Assembly (NCBI GenBank): GCA_000719105.1
Contig: JODX01000011.1
Coordinates: 1-64,000, forward strand
Origin: Streptomyces sclerotialus
Lineage (GTDB): Bacteria > Actinomycetota > Actinomycetes > Streptomycetales > Streptomycetaceae
Direction: 5' to 3'
Length of the DNA: 64,000 nt
Part shown: piece after piece, positions 23,573 through 33,400 of the stretch
How the letters are laid out: every line of letters begins with the position of its first letter
How positions within the stretch are numbered: position 1 is the stretch's first letter
Made by a program: the position numbers and the translations under genes
Notes under the pieces: generated by a model
Told to the model about the DNA's origin: nothing
What the model saw: the letters and a program-made list of their open reading frames with translations, nothing else
Database searches by the model: none

Positions 23573-25315
23573 GTGCCGCAGGTGCCGCAGACATTCCTCG
23601 ATGCTCTCGCGGTGCGCACCTGGTGCGGGCTGGCGCTGGAGGCGCTGGGGCGGGCCCGCGAGGAGATCGACGCGATCAACGTCTATCCGGTGGCCGACGG
23701 GGACACCGGGACGAACCTGTACCTGACCGTGGAGTCGGCCGCCGCGGCGGTCGAGGCGGTGTTCGCGGGGCACGGGGCCGCCGGTGACCGGGTGCCGGGC
23801 GACGCGACCGGCCCGGATGTGACGGTGCCCACGCTCGCCGAGGCCGTGCGGGCCATGGCGCACGGCGCGCTGATCGGGGCCCGCGGTAACTCCGGGACGA
23901 TCCTGGCGCAGCTGCTGCGCGGCATGGCGCAGGTGCTGACGGCCGACGGTGAGAACGCTCACATCGACGGCCAGGGGCTGCGGACGGCTCTGCGGCGGGC
24001 GGCCGACTCCGCGCGCGAGGCGGTCGCCCACCCCGTGGAGGGCACGGTCCTCTCGGTGGCCTCCGCGGCGGCCGACGCGGCGGAGGCGGTGAACGGGGCC
24101 GAGGACGGCTGCGGGGCGGTCGCGCGGGCGGCCTACGAGGGGGCCCGGGCGGCGCTGGCGGCCACCCCGGGTCAGCTGGCCGTGCTGGAGCGCGCGGGGG
24201 TCGTCGACGCGGGCGGACGTGGGCTGGTGGCGGTTCTGGCGGCGCTGGTGCAGACGTTCACCGGGGAGGCGCCGAGGCAGGTGGCCCGCTCCGGACCGGG
24301 AACCGTGGACGGTCACGCGCGCGTGGGGGCGGCGGGAGCCGTGGCGGAGCCGCGGCAGGAGAGGTGCGAGGACGGCGGCCCCGAGGGGGGCGGTCCCGCC
24401 TACGAGGTGATCTACCTGCTGGAGGCGGACGACACGGCCGTGGCCCGGCTGCGGGAGCGGCTCGACGCGCTGGGCGACTCGCTGGTCGTGGTCGGCGGGG
24501 ACGGGCTGTGGAACGTCCACGTGCACGTCGACGACGCCGGGGCCGCCGTGGAGGCGGGCGTGGAGGCCGGGCGGCCGCACCGGATCAGGATCACGCACTT
24601 CGCGGCCGGGGACGCGCATGTGGCGGGCGCCGCACGGGTGCCGCGGGAGCGGGCCGCGCGGGCGGTCGTGGCGGTCGTGCCGGGGGAGGGGCTGGCCGCG
24701 CTGTACACGGAGGCCGGGGCCACGGCGGTGCCCGCCCGCCCCGGGGAGCCCCCCGCGAGCGGGGAACTCGTCGAGGCCGTACGGCGTGCCCACGCGCGCG
24801 AGGTGGTGCTCCTGCCGAACGACGCGGAGCTGCGCCACACGGCCGCCGCCGCCGCGGAGCAGGCACGCGCCGAGGGGGTGCGGGTCGCGTTGATCCCGAC
24901 CCGTTCGGCGGTCCAGGGCATCGCCGCGCTCGCCGTCCACGAGCCGGACCGCCGCTTCGACGAGGACGTGGTCGCCATGACGTCCGCGGCGGGCGCCACC
25001 CGTCATGCGGAGGTCGTCGTCGCCGAGCGCGAGTCCTGGACCTCGGTCGGCATCTGCCAGGCCGGTGACGTGCTCGGACTGATCGACGGCGACGTGGCCG
25101 TCATCGGGTCCGATGTCACGGCCACCGCCACAACGGTTCTCGACCGTATGCTCGCCGCCGGCGGCGAGATGGTCACCCTCGTCCTGGGCGACGAGGTCCC
25201 GGAGAGCGTCGGGGACCGCCTGGAAGCCCGGGTACGGCAGTCGTACCTCGCGGTGGACACGGTGGTGTACCGGGGCGGGCGGCAGGGGGCGCTGCTGCTG
25301 ATCGGGGTCGAGTAG
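23573..25315 (+). CDS. DAK2-domain (FakA/YloV-like) fatty-acid kinase family protein
   Basis: The 580-residue protein has an N-terminal DAK2 ATP-binding domain with INVYPVADGDTGTNLYLT (about residues 34-51) and GARGNSGTILAQLLRG (about 102-117), then a FakA-type middle and a DegV-like C-terminal part. Family members phosphorylate fatty acids carried by FakB/DegV proteins. The GTG has an ideal AAGGAGG five bases upstream. It lies between rpmB and recG as in other actinobacteria, here separated from recG by the TPR/HSP90 pair. Confidence 0.88.
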   Translation: MPQVPQTFLDALAVRTWCGLALEALGRAREEIDAINVYPVADGDTGTNLYLTVESAAAAVEAVFAGHGAAGDRVPGDATGPDVTVPTLAEAVRAMAHGALIGARGNSGTILAQLLRGMAQVLTADGENAHIDGQGLRTALRRAADSAREAVAHPVEGTVLSVASAAADAAEAVNGAEDGCGAVARAAYEGARAALAATPGQLAVLERAGVVDAGGRGLVAVLAALVQTFTGEAPRQVARSGPGTVDGHARVGAAGAVAEPRQERCEDGGPEGGGPAYEVIYLLEADDTAVARLRERLDALGDSLVVVGGDGLWNVHVHVDDAGAAVEAGVEAGRPHRIRITHFAAGDAHVAGAARVPRERAARAVVAVVPGEGLAALYTEAGATAVPARPGEPPASGELVEAVRRAHAREVVLLPNDAELRHTAAAAAEQARAEGVRVALIPTRSAVQGIAALAVHEPDRRFDEDVVAMTSAAGATRHAEVVVAERESWTSVGICQAGDVLGLIDGDVAVIGSDVTATATTVLDRMLAAGGEMVTLVLGDEVPESVGDRLEARVRQSYLAVDTVVYRGGRQGALLLIGVE

Positions 25316-25356
25316 CCGCGCTTCGAGGAGTCGCGCCGGGGAACCTGTCCGGTGAA

Positions 25357-25390
25357 GCCGGGGGAACTGTCCGGAGAACAGGCCCCCGGC
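25357..25390. terminator. Bidirectional terminator between convergent genes
   Basis: GCCGGGGG/CCCCCGGC outer arms and CTGT/ACAG inner arms with a 2/1 internal bulge, between the fakA-like stop and the TPR-protein stop. Confidence 0.7.
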
Positions 25391-25398
25391 GGCGAGGA

Positions 25399-28300
25399 TC
25401 ACTCCTCCGCCTGCGCCTCCGTCAGCTTCAGCATGCGCTCGGCCTCCGCCCGCCGGGTCCCGGCGGGGCCGTGGTCGAGACCTTCGTATGCCGACAGCAC
25501 CCTGCGCGCGCGGGCCGACGCCTCGGCGGGCCGTCCCAGGTCCGCCTCCAGCCGGCCGGCCGCCAGCTCGGCGCCGGTGCGCGCGTCGACGGTGACGTCG
25601 CCGAGAGGTATGTAGGCGTCGATCGCCCGCGTCATGTGGACGAGGGCCTCCTCGAACACCGGCCGGGCCCGGTCGGGGTCCGTGCCGTCCGGCACGGAGC
25701 GCACGACCAGGTCACCGAACTGGCGGTGCGACTGACCGAGCTCGGCGGTCACGCTCTGCCGCAGGGCCGCGGCCTCCCCGGGCTCCATGGCCGCCAGGAC
25801 CTCCTCGGACCGCAGGAGGACCTCGCACTCCCGTACCGCCTCCGCCATGAGCTCCCGCGCCCGGTCGAGTCCGCCCTCGCCCTGCGCCGCGAGCCACGCC
25901 CGCGCGCGCAGGACGCGCACCACCCCGGGGACGTCGCCGAGGTCGCGCCACAGGTCGCCCGCGCGCGTGTACGCACGGTCGGCCTCGGCGGGCAGCTCGG
26001 CGTTGCCGAGGGCCTCCGCGGCGAGGTGGGCGAGCACGGCGTGGTCGCGCTGCTCGGGCCAGTGCCGGGCGATGTCGGCGGCCCGCAGCCACCGCTCGGC
26101 GGCCTCCCGGTACTCCCCGAGCTCGGTGAGGCAGTCGCCGAGCCACCACAGCGACTGCACGATCGTCCCGTCGCCGTGCGTCTCAACGGTCAGGTCGGGC
26201 AGCGCCGACTCCAGCACCTCCGCGGCCTCGGCCCACCGGCCCTGCCGCAGCAGCAGGCCGCCGAGCCGGTGCCGCGCCCACGCGCCCAGCGTCGCCGCCT
26301 CGCCCGCCTCGTCGGCCCAGTGCGCGGCCTCCAGGGCGTGTTCCGCGGCGGGCCCGAACCCTCCGGTCTCGCTCAGCACCTCGGCCAGCTGGAGGCGGAG
26401 CTGGGCGTGGCCCGCCGGCTGCAGATACGGTCCGCCGTGCTCGAGTGCGGCCCGCGCCGCCCGCTCGGCGGTCTCCAGGTCCCCGAGGTGCCGTGCGGCC
26501 CGGGTGAGCCGCGCCTCCTGCTCCACCGCGAACCAGGGCAGCCCGGCCGTCGCGTACGCCTGTGCGGCTTCGGCGATCAGCTCTGCCGCGGCCGCCACGT
26601 CGCCGGCGCGCGCGGCCAGCTCCCCGAGCATGCCCCGGGCCTCGGCGGCCCGTGAGGCCAGCCGTACGTCGGCGACGTGCGGCCCGGCGAAGGCCAGCAG
26701 CTCCCGCACGGCTTCCTCGGCGGCGGCGACGGCGTCCTGGCCGCCGACTGTCCCGTCCTCCCCGGTGCCGTCCAGGCGCTGCATCAGGATGCGTGCCCGG
26801 GCCATCAGCACGGACGCCGTCTGCCGTACGCCCGTACCGTCCTCGGCGAACAGCGCGAGGATCTGCTCGTACGGTTCGGCGATCAGCTCCAGAGCCGCTC
26901 CGGTGTCGCCCGTGAAGGCCCGGACCGACGCTCCGCGCGCGCGTGCCGCCAGCGCCTCCCCGGGATCCCCGGCCTCCTCGTACAGCTCGGCCGCGCGCGC
27001 GAAGAGCGCGAGTCCCTCGGGGCCGCGGCCCATCGCCTCGTGGTCGGCGATCTCCGCGCGGTCGTACGCGCCCAGCTCCACGCCCCCGGCCTCAGCGGCC
27101 CGCGCCACCGCCGCCCACGCCTCGACCGCGTCGGGATGCAGCATCCCGGAGAGCCGCCGGGCCTCGGCGAGCAGCGAAGGCAGGTCCGGTGAGGAGCCCG
27201 GCACGGTGCCCGACGAGGCGTCCGGTGCGGCGGACTCCCCAGGGGCCGGCGGCCTCGGCGCCGGGACCGGCACCCGCCCGGGCGAGCGCACGCCGAGCGG
27301 CAGCCGGTCCACCAGCGGCCGCCGGGCCATGCGCTCCTCGGCGCGCGCACCGATGTGCGGCGTGCCGTTGCGCCCGTCGAAGCGCGCGGCGAGCTTCCGT
27401 GCCTCCCCGCGCGCGTGGGCGGCCAGCTCCCGTGCCGTCCAGACGCGGCCGACGGGCCCGGGCACCGTCTGCCCGCCCAGCCCCCGTTCCACCAGGCGGT
27501 CCATCAGCAGGGCCACCACGGACAGAAACTCCAGCTTGCTGTGCGGATCCCCGTCGTCGGTGAAGTACGCCGGGCGCTGGGAGAGGAGCTCCAGACCGCG
27601 CGCCTCGTTGCCGGACAGCGCGCAGAACTCCAGGTGATCCGCGTACGCGTCCCGCATGCTCTCCATGGCCCGCACCAGCCGGAAGCCGCGCAGATGGTGG
27701 GCGCGGGCCTCGCCGGTGCGGCCCAGGCGCAGCAGCGGCAGCAGGGAGGAGCCCAGAACCGTGTGCGGCTCGTGGGCGCAGCCGTACTCGCCCTCCAGCA
27801 CCGGCGCCCACAGCCTGAGCGCCTCGGCGTCGTCGCCGCGCCGCGCCTGCCACCAGCCCTGCCCCTGCAGCTCGCAGGCGTGGCAGTCGGCCATGTCGTC
27901 CCGGTCCGCCGCCAGCCACGCGGCGTACGCCCGCTCCGCCCGCTCCACGTCGCCGATGTGCGCGGCCACGCTGAACTCGGCGCTGCGCACCGCCCGCTCG
28001 GAGTGCCCGGCGATCCGGTAGCGGCGCTCCATCTCCGCGAGCCACTTCTCGATGGAGGCGAGCGGGATGTGCGGCTGGTTCAGCATGCCGGCCGTCATCC
28101 ACTTGAAGACCCAGTGCAGGGAGTGGGTCTCGTACTCGTCGAAGTCCTCGGGGCGCTCGTCCCACATGCGCAGCAGACGCGCGAAGGGGACGAACATCCG
28201 GTCCTTCTCGGAGCTGTAGTTGTAGACCTTCAGCTGGTGGCCGAGCGCCTCGATCACGGCGAGGGGAATGCCCAGCTTCTCGGCCTGGACGAGCAGGTGC

Positions 28301-28419
28301 TCCGCGCGCGCGTTGCGGGCCGGGCCCTCCGGCTGCTCGTAGTTGTCCGCCATCGCCCGGCGCAGTTCGTCGAAGTCGGCGATGTCACCGGCCGCGCCGG
28401 TCCCGCTGATCGAGCTCAT
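25399..28419 (-). CDS. Large tetratricopeptide-repeat protein partnered with HSP90
   Basis: The protein has 1006 residues from the ATG at 28419. The first 340 residues are a helical region (MADNYEQPEGPARNARAEHLL, split here as MADNYEQPEG and ARNARAEHLL; WVFKWMTAGMLNQPHI; ERAVRSAEFSVAAHIGD), then a Pro-rich linker about 395-440, then many Ala/Glu-rich helical hairpins with TPR spacing (for example AERWLRAADIARHWPEQRD). There is no signal peptide or catalytic motif. The ATG overlaps the HSP90 stop (ATGA), so the two are translationally coupled. A TPR scaffold or co-chaperone for the HSP90 is the natural inference. Confidence 0.8.
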   Translation of the reverse strand: MSSISGTGAAGDIADFDELRRAMADNYEQPEGPARNARAEHLLVQAEKLGIPLAVIEALGHQLKVYNYSSEKDRMFVPFARLLRMWDERPEDFDEYETHSLHWVFKWMTAGMLNQPHIPLASIEKWLAEMERRYRIAGHSERAVRSAEFSVAAHIGDVERAERAYAAWLAADRDDMADCHACELQGQGWWQARRGDDAEALRLWAPVLEGEYGCAHEPHTVLGSSLLPLLRLGRTGEARAHHLRGFRLVRAMESMRDAYADHLEFCALSGNEARGLELLSQRPAYFTDDGDPHSKLEFLSVVALLMDRLVERGLGGQTVPGPVGRVWTARELAAHARGEARKLAARFDGRNGTPHIGARAEERMARRPLVDRLPLGVRSPGRVPVPAPRPPAPGESAAPDASSGTVPGSSPDLPSLLAEARRLSGMLHPDAVEAWAAVARAAEAGGVELGAYDRAEIADHEAMGRGPEGLALFARAAELYEEAGDPGEALAARARGASVRAFTGDTGAALELIAEPYEQILALFAEDGTGVRQTASVLMARARILMQRLDGTGEDGTVGGQDAVAAAEEAVRELLAFAGPHVADVRLASRAAEARGMLGELAARAGDVAAAAELIAEAAQAYATAGLPWFAVEQEARLTRAARHLGDLETAERAARAALEHGGPYLQPAGHAQLRLQLAEVLSETGGFGPAAEHALEAAHWADEAGEAATLGAWARHRLGGLLLRQGRWAEAAEVLESALPDLTVETHGDGTIVQSLWWLGDCLTELGEYREAAERWLRAADIARHWPEQRDHAVLAHLAAEALGNAELPAEADRAYTRAGDLWRDLGDVPGVVRVLRARAWLAAQGEGGLDRARELMAEAVRECEVLLRSEEVLAAMEPGEAAALRQSVTAELGQSHRQFGDLVVRSVPDGTDPDRARPVFEEALVHMTRAIDAYIPLGDVTVDARTGAELAAGRLEADLGRPAEASARARRVLSAYEGLDHGPAGTRRAEAERMLKLTEAQAEE

Positions 28420-30254
28420 CGGCGGCCGTCCCCCTCGGGCTCGGTGTGGGTGGCCCATTCCAGGAGGCCGATGAACGCGCGGTTCAGCAGTGCGGAGTCG
28501 GCGGGCCGCAGGGGGCGCTGCGCCATCAGCAGGGCCTGCCCGTACAGGGACTCCGTGGCGGTGCCGATCAGCTCGGGGTCCTTCAGCGCACCGATCCGCC
28601 GGATCAGCGGGTTGAGGTGGTTGAGCACCAGCCGCGCGCGCGGGGCACTGCCCCTGAGGGAGCCGAGGATGCCCGCCCACAGGTCGTCGGCCTGCTCCTC
28701 GGCCTCGGCACGCGCCTGCTCGTGCCGGGCCGCCCGGTCGTCCAGGTGCAGCGCGGGCACCGACAGCGGGTGGAACGCGCGCAGCACGACATCGCAGCCC
28801 AGGGGGTCGAGCGCGGCCCGCGCGGCGGACAGGAAACCCGTCAGGGCCAGCTCCTCCGCCGGGTCCACGACGTCCAGGTGCGCGGTCACCGTGTCGGCGT
28901 CCAGCTCGGCGACCACCGTGCCCGGGCGCACCGACGGCAGCGCCTCGACCAGCTCGCTGTCGTAGGTGTAGCCGCCGTTGACCACGCCCACGCCCTGCGC
29001 GGACGCGATGGGCGCGACCTGCCGGTACTCCTCGACGGTCCGCGTGAAGTGCACCACAGGGTGCCGCTGCGCGAACTCCTCCAGGGACAGCCGCCCGTCG
29101 GTCGTCTCGAACGGCAGCCACGGCAGCATCGTGCGCAGCATCTCCGCGTCGTGCCGGGCCAGCGACTTCACGCCCAGGTGGTGCACCGACAGGAAGGCCG
29201 CGAGCCGCTCCGGGTCACCCGCCGCGAGCCCGGTCAGCCAGGAGCGGATCCTTTCGCCCAGGGCCTCCCGCACGGCCGCCAGGGTCTCGTCCTCGTACAG
29301 CGACTCGCGCGAGGCGGTGGGCCGCAGGCTGTCGGTGTCGATGACGCAGCGCACGAAGAACGCCCAGTCCGGCAGCAGCTGTTCGGCCCGCTCGGTGAGC
29401 AGCATGCCCTTCAGGTGCACCCGGTGGCCCGCGCGCTGGGCGGGACTCACCGCGGACGGCAGCACGTACGCCACGCCCCGTACACCGGCGAGCGGCACGT
29501 CGAGCTCGACCGAGTCCAGCGGGGTGAAGCCGAACAGGTCGGCGCAGTGCCGCGCGAGGGCCACCCGCCGGGCGGCCGGCGAGGTGTGGGCGCGGTCCCA
29601 GGGCGCCGGCACACCGGTGACCGCCTCCTCGTCCACGCGCACGTCGTACGGCAGCAGCGAGCCGAAGTCCCGCGCCAGGGCGAGGACCCGGTCGTGCGCG
29701 AGCCAGTCGGCCGCGCCCGGCCGCGCCACCAGGTGCACGGTCGTACCCGGTTCCGTACGGGCGTCCTGGTCCAGCGTGCGCACGGTGTACGAGCCGTCGT
29801 CGCCCGCCGTCCACTCCACGGGCGGCGCGTCCGGCGTACGGGCGCTGCGGCTGACGACCCGGATCCGCTCGGCGACCACGAAGCACGCCAGCAGCCCGAT
29901 GCCGAACTGCCCCAGGAACTCCGAGCGCGCCGACTCCAGCCCGTCCGCCCGCTTGGAGCTGCGGCCGATGGTGGCGAGGAAGGCGTGCACGTCCGCCTCG
30001 GTGAGCCCGATGCCCGAGTCCGTGACGCGCAGCTCGCCGTCCGACGCGTACAGCCGCACGGTGGCCGGGGCGCCGGGCTGCTCCGCGCGCCGGGCGGTGA
30101 TCGCGTCCACCGCGTTCTGCAGCAGTTCGCGCAGGTAGACCTTGGGACTGGAGTAGAGATGATGGGAGAGCAGGTCCACCAGACCGCGCAGGTCGACCTG
30201 GAACGTATGGGGTGACTGTGGGGCCTGGGATGACTGTGAGGTCTGCGAATCCAT
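28416..30254 (-). CDS. HSP90-family molecular chaperone (HtpG-like)
   Basis: The protein has about 612 residues. The GHKL ATPase domain carries LRELLQNAVDAI (N box), VTDSGIGLTEADV (G1) and GQFGIGLLACFVVAERI (G2). The middle domain contains SRESLYEDETL with the arginine that contacts ATP. The C-terminal dimerisation part is shorter and more divergent and ends GDGRR, without the MEEVD that binds TPR proteins in eukaryotes. The start is the ATG at 30254 or GTG at 30260; neither has a strong Shine-Dalgarno sequence. It is divergent from recG and coupled to the TPR gene. Confidence 0.88.
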   Translation of the reverse strand: MDSQTSQSSQAPQSPHTFQVDLRGLVDLLSHHLYSSPKVYLRELLQNAVDAITARRAEQPGAPATVRLYASDGELRVTDSGIGLTEADVHAFLATIGRSSKRADGLESARSEFLGQFGIGLLACFVVAERIRVVSRSARTPDAPPVEWTAGDDGSYTVRTLDQDARTEPGTTVHLVARPGAADWLAHDRVLALARDFGSLLPYDVRVDEEAVTGVPAPWDRAHTSPAARRVALARHCADLFGFTPLDSVELDVPLAGVRGVAYVLPSAVSPAQRAGHRVHLKGMLLTERAEQLLPDWAFFVRCVIDTDSLRPTASRESLYEDETLAAVREALGERIRSWLTGLAAGDPERLAAFLSVHHLGVKSLARHDAEMLRTMLPWLPFETTDGRLSLEEFAQRHPVVHFTRTVEEYRQVAPIASAQGVGVVNGGYTYDSELVEALPSVRPGTVVAELDADTVTAHLDVVDPAEELALTGFLSAARAALDPLGCDVVLRAFHPLSVPALHLDDRAARHEQARAEAEEQADDLWAGILGSLRGSAPRARLVLNHLNPLIRRIGALKDPELIGTATESLYGQALLMAQRPLRPADSALLNRAFIGLLEWATHTEPEGDGRR

Positions 30255-30420
30255 CGTCACAACGCCGCGGGTGGGGGTGGTCGACGGCGCGGGGTCGGGC
30301 GGGCCGGTGGGGCGGTGACCGCGGGGGATGGCCGTAAGGGCGCCATCCTAGGCCGCGAACTACCCGCCTGACCAGCGGATTCCCCGGACGTATACGGCAT
30401 TGTCAGTGCCGTGGTGTGCA

Positions 30421-33400
30421 ATGGATCTCGTGCCCGCACTGGAAGAACCACTGAAGAAGGTGCTCGGCCCCGCCACCGCGAAGGTGATGGCCGAGCACCT
30501 CGGCCTGCACACCGTCGGCGACCTGCTCCACCACTATCCGCGCAGGTACGAGGAGCGGGGCCGGCTCACCCACCTCGCCGACCTGCCCATGGACGAGCAC
30601 GTCACGGTGGTCGCCCAGGTCGCCGACGCCCGCCTGCACACCTTCGCCTCGGCCAAGGCCCCGCGGGGCAAGGGCCAGCGCCTCGAAGTCACCATCACGG
30701 ACGGCAGCGGCCGCCTCCAGCTCGTCTTCTTCGGCAACGGCGTGCACAAACCCCACAAGGAGCTCCTGCCCGGCACCCGCGCCCTCTTCGCCGGCAAGGT
30801 CTCCGTCTTCAACCGCCGTCTCCAGCTCGCCCACCCGGCGTACGAGCTGCTGCGCGGCGACACGGACGACGCCGCCGAGACGGCCGACAGCTGGGCGGGC
30901 GCCCTGATCCCGATCTACCCGGCCACCGCCAAGCTGGAGTCCTGGAAGCTCGCCAAGGCCGTCCAGACGGTCCTGCCGAGCGCCCAGGAGGCGATCGACC
31001 CGCTGCCGGACTCCCTCCGCGAGGGCCGGGGCATGGTCTCGCTCCCCGAGGCCCTGCTGAAGATCCATCGCCCCCACACCAAGGCGGACGTCGAGGACGC
31101 CCGCACCCGCCTCAAGTGGGACGAGGCCTTCGTCCTCCAGGTCGCCCTGGCCCGCCGCCGCCACGCCGACGCCCAGCTCCCGGCCGTCGCCCGCAGGCCC
31201 GCCCCGGACGGCCTCCTCACGGCCTTCGACGCCAAGCTGCCCTTCACGCTCACGGAGGGCCAGCAGAAGGTGTCGAGGGAGATCTTCGGCGACCTGGCGA
31301 CCGAGCACCCGATGCACCGGCTGCTGCAGGGGGAGGTCGGCTCGGGTAAGGCCCAGCCCCTTGACTCGCTCGTGCTCACACCCGCCGGTTTCCGCCGTAT
31401 GGGGGATCTGGGCGTGGGCGACGAGGTGATGGTGCCTGACGGGGAGATTGCGCTGATCGACGGTGTCTTCCCGCAAGGAGAGCGGGACGTATGGCGCTTG
31501 GTTCTTTCTGACGGAAGCTCCGTCGAATGTGATGACGAGCATCTCTGGATCGTCGGAACGAGTTGCGGATGGCACCGGGGACAGCCGCCGAAGGTCATGA
31601 CCACGCGAGAGATCCGCGCGGACACGTACAAGGCGAATGGCTCCTCCAAGTGGTATATCCCGGCTGCGGCCCCGGTCGACCTCGGAAATGACGGCAGTCT
31701 GCCTCTCGACCCGTACCTGCTCGGCCTGTTGCTGGGAGACGGCTCATTCCGGCACAACCTGCGCTTGTCCACGGTTGACGACGAGATCCGGGAGGCCGTG
31801 GCGTCGGCAGTCGGACCCGAATGCCGGCTTGAAGCAGTAAAAGGTTCAGACTGCGACTACACCATTCAGCCGGCACGCCGTGCCGGAGGCGTCCGCAACC
31901 CCGTGATCCAGACCTTGCGCGACATGGATCTCTGGGGAGTCACGTCGCACGGCACGTTCATCCCCGACCAGTTCAAGAACACGTCGATCAAGAATCGTCT
32001 CGCTCTGCTGCAAGGCCTCCTGGACACCGATGGCACCATTCAGGCCGACGGAATGAGCGTTTCTCTCTGCTCGACTTCGCTCCGCCTCGCGGAAGACGTC
32101 GCATGGCTCGTGCGTTCCCTGGGAGGCCGTGCGCGAGTCCTGCCTCTGTCGAAGGCCGCCTACAACGTCTCGGTGGCGCTGCCCGACGAGTACCCTCCGT
32201 TCAGGCTCTCCCACAAAGCGGCCCGAGTGAGGCCGAGGCCCGAGTACAACACGTTCCGACGGGGCATTCGAGCGGTCGAGTACGTGGGGCGCAAGCCCGT
32301 GCAGTGCATCAGCGTGGCCCACTCGAGCCACGCCTATGTCACCGACCATTTCACGGTCACTCACAACACCATGGTCGCCCTCCGCGCCATGCTCGCCGTA
32401 GTCGACGCGGGCGGCCAGGCGGCCATGCTCGCACCCACCGAGGTGCTCGCCCAACAGCATCACCGGTCGGTGACGGAGATGATGGGCGAGCTGGCCGAGG
32501 GCGGCATGCTCGGCGGGTCCGAGCACGCCACCAAGGTGGTCCTGCTCACCGGCTCCATGGGGGCCGCCGCCCGCCGCCAGGCGCTGCTGGACCTGGTCAC
32601 CGGCGAGGCCGGCATCGTCATCGGCACGCACGCGCTGATCGAGGACAAGGTGCAGTTCCACGACCTCGGCCTGGTCGTGGTCGACGAACAGCACCGCTTC
32701 GGCGTCGAGCAGCGCGACGCCCTGCGCGGCAAGGGCAAGCAGCCGCCGCACCTGCTCGTCATGACGGCCACGCCCATCCCGAGGACCGTCGCCATGACCG
32801 TCTTCGGCGACCTGGAGACCTCCGTCCTCGACCAGTTGCCCGCGGGCCGCTCACCGATCGCCAGCCATGTCGTCCCGGCCGCCGACAAGCCCCACTTCCT
32901 CGCGCGCGCGTGGGAGCGGGTAAGGGAGGAGGTGGCCAACGGGCACCAGGCGTACGTGGTCTGCCCCCGCATCGGGGACGAGGAGGACAACGCCAAGAAG
33001 GGGAAGAAACCCGCCGCCGACGACGCGGACAAGCGCCCGCCCCTGGCCGTCCTCGACGTCGCCGACCAGCTCGCCAAGGGGCCTCTCCAGGGGCTGGGCG
33101 TCGAGGTCCTGCACGGCCGCATGCAGCCCGACGACAAGGACGCCGTGATGCGCCGCTTCGCGGCGGGCGAGACCGACGTCCTGGTGGCGACCACCGTCAT
33201 CGAGGTCGGCGTCAACGTCCCGAACGCCACCGCGATGGTGATCATGGACGCCGACCGGTTCGGCGTATCGCAGCTCCACCAGCTGCGCGGCCGGGTCGGC
33301 CGCGGCTCCGCCGCCGGTCTCTGCCTCCTGGTCACCGAGATGCCCGAGGCGAGCGCGGCCCGGCAGCGCCTCAATGCGGTCGCGTCCACCCTCGACGGCT

